This document shows, one piece after another, positions 60,895 through 64,000 of a stretch of DNA of 64,000 nt. Numbering within the stretch: the stretch's first letter is position 1; each line of letters opens with the position of its first letter. The position numbers were made by a program, and so were the translations under genes. Source of the DNA: Sphagnum magellanicum (taxonomy: Eukaryota > Streptophyta > Sphagnopsida > Sphagnales > Sphagnaceae). The notes below the pieces were generated by a model. It saw only the letters and a list, made by a program, of their open reading frames with translations. It searched no databases and was not told the origin of the DNA. The stretch spans positions 17,654,041-17,718,040 of the forward strand of contig CM038917.1 of the NCBI GenBank assembly GCA_021904315.1, written 5' to 3'.

Positions 60895-61440
60895 CACTAG
60901 AACTAGATCTTTCAAGCTTGGAGGAATTGCATGTTGAAATGAAAAAAATGACATAATTGCAACCTTGCAAGGAGGATTTTATGTTGAAATGAAAGCACAA
61001 GAACTTGCAACCTTCGAGGAGGATAACTTTTCTTTTTTTGGGTGTATAATTGAATTATACAAGAACACTAGTTCAAGATCTTACACTTTTGGAAGGATTC
61101 GTATGTTGAATGAAGAAAGCACATGAGTCTAACTTTCAAACAATGGAGGATCATTGCATGTTAAATGAAATCAAGTCTAGATCTTGCAATCCCTTACAGG
61201 ATTGTATGTTGAGCAAAAGAACAAGAACTTGCAATTCTTGGAGGATTGTATGTTGAATGGATTTAACATTAGTTCGATCTTGCAACCTTGTTTTTTGGAG
61301 GAAATTCTATGTTGAGTGAGAGCACAAGGACTTGGCAACCTTGGATGATTTTTATGTTGGGTGAAAGCTGAAAAGAACTTGCAACCTTCCAAGGAGGAAG
61401 AATTGTATGTTGAGTGAAGGGACAAGAACGTGCAAACTTT
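60895..61440 (+). repeat. Degenerate 44-60-bp tandem repeat, about ten units
   Basis: The unit AACTTGCAACCTTGGAGGATTGTATGTTGAGTGAAAG (in parts: CTTGCAACCTT, GGAGGATT, TATGTTGA, GCACAAGAA) recurs with ATGTTGA near 60,931, 60,981, 61,102, 61,158, 61,206, 61,250, 61,309, 61,354 and 61,407. Spacing varies from 44 to 60 bp, with one double gap. It lies between the CT tracts and the fucosyltransferase gene. Confidence 0.8.
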
Positions 61441-61828
61441 TTTTCTAGTAAGCTCTAGATTTGCAAAAGGCCCATAAATTCTCTTCTTTTTATTTTAATT
61501 TTTTTTGCTGTGAGGAGATTTGTTTTTGATGTGGTTGCAATTGAAGAGGTGTGCTCACATTGTCAACTCTTGAAATTTGTAGAAGAGTGGGTTTATTTTG
61601 TTGTTGAGCAAGTGAGTGAAGTTTGGATCTGAGTTTTTTCTATTGTGAAACTCTAGCTTTGTGTTAGTGATTTGAGTGTTTGAGTGAGACTGACCTCCCT
61701 GACTTTGTGGTTGTTTTCTTCAAATGTTGTTGTGTTTTTGTGCTGGGTTAATTAAAAGCACTGTCTCTTTGTTGGAAGTTGGTATGGTGTCTGGTGAAAG
61801 AAGAAAAAGTGCTGAATATTGTTAGTTG

Positions 61829-61980
61829 GAAAATGGGTTGGAAGAAAAATTAGTGTGGGTTTTTTGTTGGAAGCATGCTAGTTACTTAAAATCAATCAAT
61901 TCTGAAAATGGGTTGGAAGAAAAACTAGTGCAGGTTTTTTGTTGGAAGCATACTAGTTATGTGAAATCAATCAATTGTCC
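61829..61980 (+). repeat. 75-bp tandem duplication
   Basis: GAAAATGGGTTGGAAGAAAA starts at 61,829 and 61,904; the following 55 bases also match closely. As 75 is 25 codons, an 83-codon frame here repeats ENGLEEKLV-VFCWKH-SY. It may be part of a long leader or an upstream open frame of the fucosyltransferase gene. Confidence 0.8.
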
Positions 61981-62774
61981 GAAATCTGCTGCAATCCAGC
62001 AATTACATCATTTGCTGTGGTTGACTGTTTCTGCTCTCATCTCTTTCCCTGAAAGCTTTGCTGCTGTTATATCATGAAAATAATTTGAGAAGATTGAACC
62101 CAGAGAAAGCAGAGGAAATTTTGAAACTCCTCAGAATTTGGCTCTGGGAAAAGGCACAACACCTGTTTGGGGTGGAGGTGGCACATGATGAGAGCCAGGA
62201 AGTCAGGAGAGACAATGAATCTTTCTTCAGCATTGCAATAGGAATCAAGCTTGAAGCTGGGGCAAAACGAGGAGTTGGGTGGTGAGGAGAAAACCCAGAG
62301 ATGCTACATTTCTGTTAGAGTCAGTGGAGTCTGGGAACAGTTGAGATGGTCTGTGAATGGCTCCTTGCTGCTGTTGCAGGACTTGTGAGACCTGCACTTT
62401 GTCAAGGTTTCACGCACATAAGTGAAGAATAGGATCATAGTCATGGAGAATTGGCTGAAAGAAGTTGCAGGAGACAGCAGGTAGAATTTCTCAAATCTAA
62501 GAGGACCCATGTCTTTTTTTCCTTTCAGTTGGATCTGTCTGTGAAAATGAAGACTAGATCTTGAGCTTAAGTCATGGCTGAAAGGGACTCTGACTTCTAA
62601 AAAAAATCCAGACTCATGCCATAGCTACAAAAGGGTTCAAGCAGCAATCAAATTTTCTTTCTACAATTGTTGCTGCTTGGAAGAATTTTAATCAGTGGTG
62701 GCTGCTGCATTGAATGTTTCATTTGTCGTTACTGTGCTTGTGTCATATACAGAGGTAAGGCAGTTGGAGGCAGC
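61981..62774 (+). other. Presumed upstream region or leader of the fucosyltransferase gene
   Basis: More complex, less AT-rich sequence leading into the CDS. A 75-codon frame at 62,058-62,285 has no recognised domain. No splice junction or transcription start could be fixed. Confidence 0.4.
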
Positions 62775-64000
62775 ATGGAATTGGGCATGACAAGAGGGGT
62801 AGTAGTAACAATGGATCCACAGAACAACAATAAGAATAGTATCATGATCTCTAGATCACTGAGCCAAGAGGTGAAATTCAAGCCTCTTCGAAATGGACAA
62901 ACTGCTAGATTTGTGCTGGCATTGGTGATGAGCGCACTTGTCACGATGGTGGCACTGTCACGGTTGACATTGTTGATGGTTCCATGGTCGTCATCATCAC
63001 CCACTGAGCAGCCATTGCACCATGTGTTGTCAAACCACCTGAATCCACCTGTTCTCAAACAAACTACTGTGGCATCAACTGGTAATGACACAGTGAAGAA
63101 CCACTTATCATCGTCAACTGAGCTCAAGCTGATTCCTAAATTGCCTGTCTCAAGTGAGCCGGCACAACTTAAGCTCAAGCTGATTCCTAAATTGCCAGTC
63201 ACAACCGGGCCTGCACAACTTGCTGAATCTTCTTCATCAGTTGACAAGGCATGTATGAGTAGAAGCCAGCAGCAGATGTACAGAGATTCTGCCCATCAGT
63301 TTCCAAGGTCGGTGCTGTTAGATCATGCACTGGAGAAGTACACCAAGATGCATTCTCAATGTGCATTATTATTAGATGATGGCAATGACACTTCTGTTCA
63401 AGTGAAAAAGGGATGTCAGTATGTGGTGTACCTAGAAGGCTATGAAGGACTTGGCAACCGACTGTTGTCACTAGTTTCAGCATTTGCCTATGCAATGGTA
63501 ACACATCGGGCTTTAGTGATAGATGCAAGAAGAGGTCATCTAGCCCAACTCTTATGTGAACCTTTTCACAATTCCTCCTGGTTGCTTCCACCCCAATTTG
63601 CAGATGCAGTTTGGGGGGCATCAACCCTTGAGGATGCAATGCGCTGGAACTTCCAAAATGTGACTTCTGTGCGGATCAACCTCAGGCACAAGCAAACTGA
63701 GGCAGATCAGACATTCTTTTGCCCTGCAACTCAGAAAGGTGTGCGGAACATGACCTGGATTTGGTGGGAGAGTAATCAGTACTATGTGCCTCGCCTCTTT
63801 ATGATACCAGATTTTTGGTCCCTGCTCTCTTCATGGTTCCCAGATCCCTCTCGAGTTTTCACCCAACTCACCCGATTCTTGTTTCTACCTCAAAATCACA
63901 TCTGGGCACAGATCAAAAGGATCCGGGCAGCATATCTTGCATCCTCAATGACTCAAGTTGGGTTGCAGGTGCGGCGACATGCGAATGCTGATAATGCCAC
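62775..64000 (+). CDS. GT37-family (FUT1-like) fucosyltransferase, 3' end outside the window
   Basis: An uninterrupted frame from ATG 62,775 to the window edge encodes at least 408 aa (family members are about 500-560). GT37 enzymes transfer fucose from GDP-fucose to cell-wall glycans such as xyloglucan or arabinogalactan in the Golgi. The layout is that of a type II Golgi protein: cytosolic N terminus 1-44, one membrane anchor at about 45-68, a Ser/Thr/Pro-rich stem, and a catalytic domain from about 157. Diagnostic segments are YEGLGNRLLSLVSAFAYA (223-240), LCEPFHNSSWLLP (260-272), YYVPRLFMIPDF (336-347) and motif I VGLQVR (395-400). The stem carries a tandem 17-residue duplication. Later ATGs at 62,787 and 62,811 are possible starts. 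The acceptor glycan cannot be told from sequence. Confidence 0.94.
   Translation, partial: MELGMTRGVVVTMDPQNNNKNSIMISRSLSQEVKFKPLRNGQTARFVLALVMSALVTMVALSRLTLLMVPWSSSSPTEQPLHHVLSNHLNPPVLKQTTVASTGNDTVKNHLSSSTELKLIPKLPVSSEPAQLKLKLIPKLPVTTGPAQLAESSSSVDKACMSRSQQQMYRDSAHQFPRSVLLDHALEKYTKMHSQCALLLDDGNDTSVQVKKGCQYVVYLEGYEGLGNRLLSLVSAFAYAMVTHRALVIDARRGHLAQLLCEPFHNSSWLLPPQFADAVWGASTLEDAMRWNFQNVTSVRINLRHKQTEADQTFFCPATQKGVRNMTWIWWESNQYYVPRLFMIPDFWSLLSSWFPDPSRVFTQLTRFLFLPQNHIWAQIKRIRAAYLASSMTQVGLQVRRHANADNA
63121..63222 (+). repeat. 51-bp in-frame tandem duplication in the fucosyltransferase stem
   Basis: AGCTCAAGCTGATTCCTAAA followed by TTGCC begins at 63,121 and 63,172. The two 17-codon units encode ELKLIPKLPVSSEPAQL and KLKLIPKLPVTTGPAQL (residues 116-132 and 133-149). 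The first 25 bases of each unit are identical, pointing to a recent duplication. Confidence 0.85.

Noticed and set aside
62729-63639. Minus-strand open frames of 172 and 146 codons opposite the fucosyltransferase
   Set aside because: They lie antisense to a plus-strand frame that matches GT37 enzymes over its catalytic region; the antisense peptides have no recognised domain.
1-64000. tRNA, rRNA or snRNA genes
   Set aside because: No tRNA B-box with a matching acceptor stem, and no conserved rRNA or spliceosomal RNA segment, was recognised by eye. A covariance-model search would be needed to exclude them.

Overview
The window is nuclear DNA of a land plant with a large, repeat-rich, AT-rich genome. 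The evidence is GT-AG introns, a plastid-targeted tocopherol-pathway gene (VTE6), a plant family GT37 fucosyltransferase, plant telo-box motifs, and many decayed Mutator-like, pogo-like and Ty3/Gypsy elements. The low gene density (three recognisable host genes in 64 kb) and the element types suggest a seed-free vascular plant or a gymnosperm. The species cannot be settled from the sequence alone.

Host genes. (1) 14,927-17,863, minus strand: a seven-exon STRAP-type WD40 protein of 343 aa. All exon phases agree, and a GC-rich presumed promoter lies at 17,864-18,445. (2) 25,485-27,115, plus strand: a five-exon VTE6/DUF92 phytyl-phosphate kinase of 365 aa with a plastid transit-like N terminus and a telo-box 220 bp upstream. 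(3) 62,775 to beyond the right edge, plus strand: a GT37 (FUT1-like) type II membrane fucosyltransferase, at least 408 aa, uninterrupted by introns and truncated by the window. These are ordinary housekeeping, tocopherol/phylloquinone and cell-wall genes. They are not an operon or a visible functional cluster.

The rest is transposon relics and tandem repeats. At 3.5-8.6 kb a pogo/Tigger-like element that has lost its right end abuts the 3' part of an LTR element (polypurine tract plus 3' LTR). At 10.9-12.1 kb there are two decayed open frames, one resembling a PHD finger. At 29.6-34.2 kb there is a ~305-350 bp tandem repeat, apparently split by a ~2.76 kb insertion that has inverted ends and is filled with its own TTTAGCCATAATTA-type repeat. 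At 34.5-37.2 kb lies a broken MULE transposase with a SWIM zinc finger. At 50.5-52.5 kb is a ~237-bp satellite with more than eight units and a hint of higher-order structure. A Gypsy reverse transcriptase fragment follows at 52.87 kb, and an unrecognised minus-strand coding relic at 54.8-55.35 kb. Two dispersed repeat families occur twice each: 9.4/43.6 kb in direct and 20.9/39.95 kb in inverted orientation. Upstream of the fucosyltransferase are CT microsatellites, a ~50-bp degenerate tandem repeat and a 75-bp duplication.

A recurring feature of the relics is that most in-frame stops sit where CAG, CAA, CGA or TGG would be expected. This is the pattern left by deamination of methylated cytosine, and the three host genes lack it. 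I did not find a clearly new biological system. The most unusual items are the satellite arrays, the split array with its insertion, the pogo/LTR junction, and the T11-G12-A-G7 run beside a VTE6 splice acceptor.
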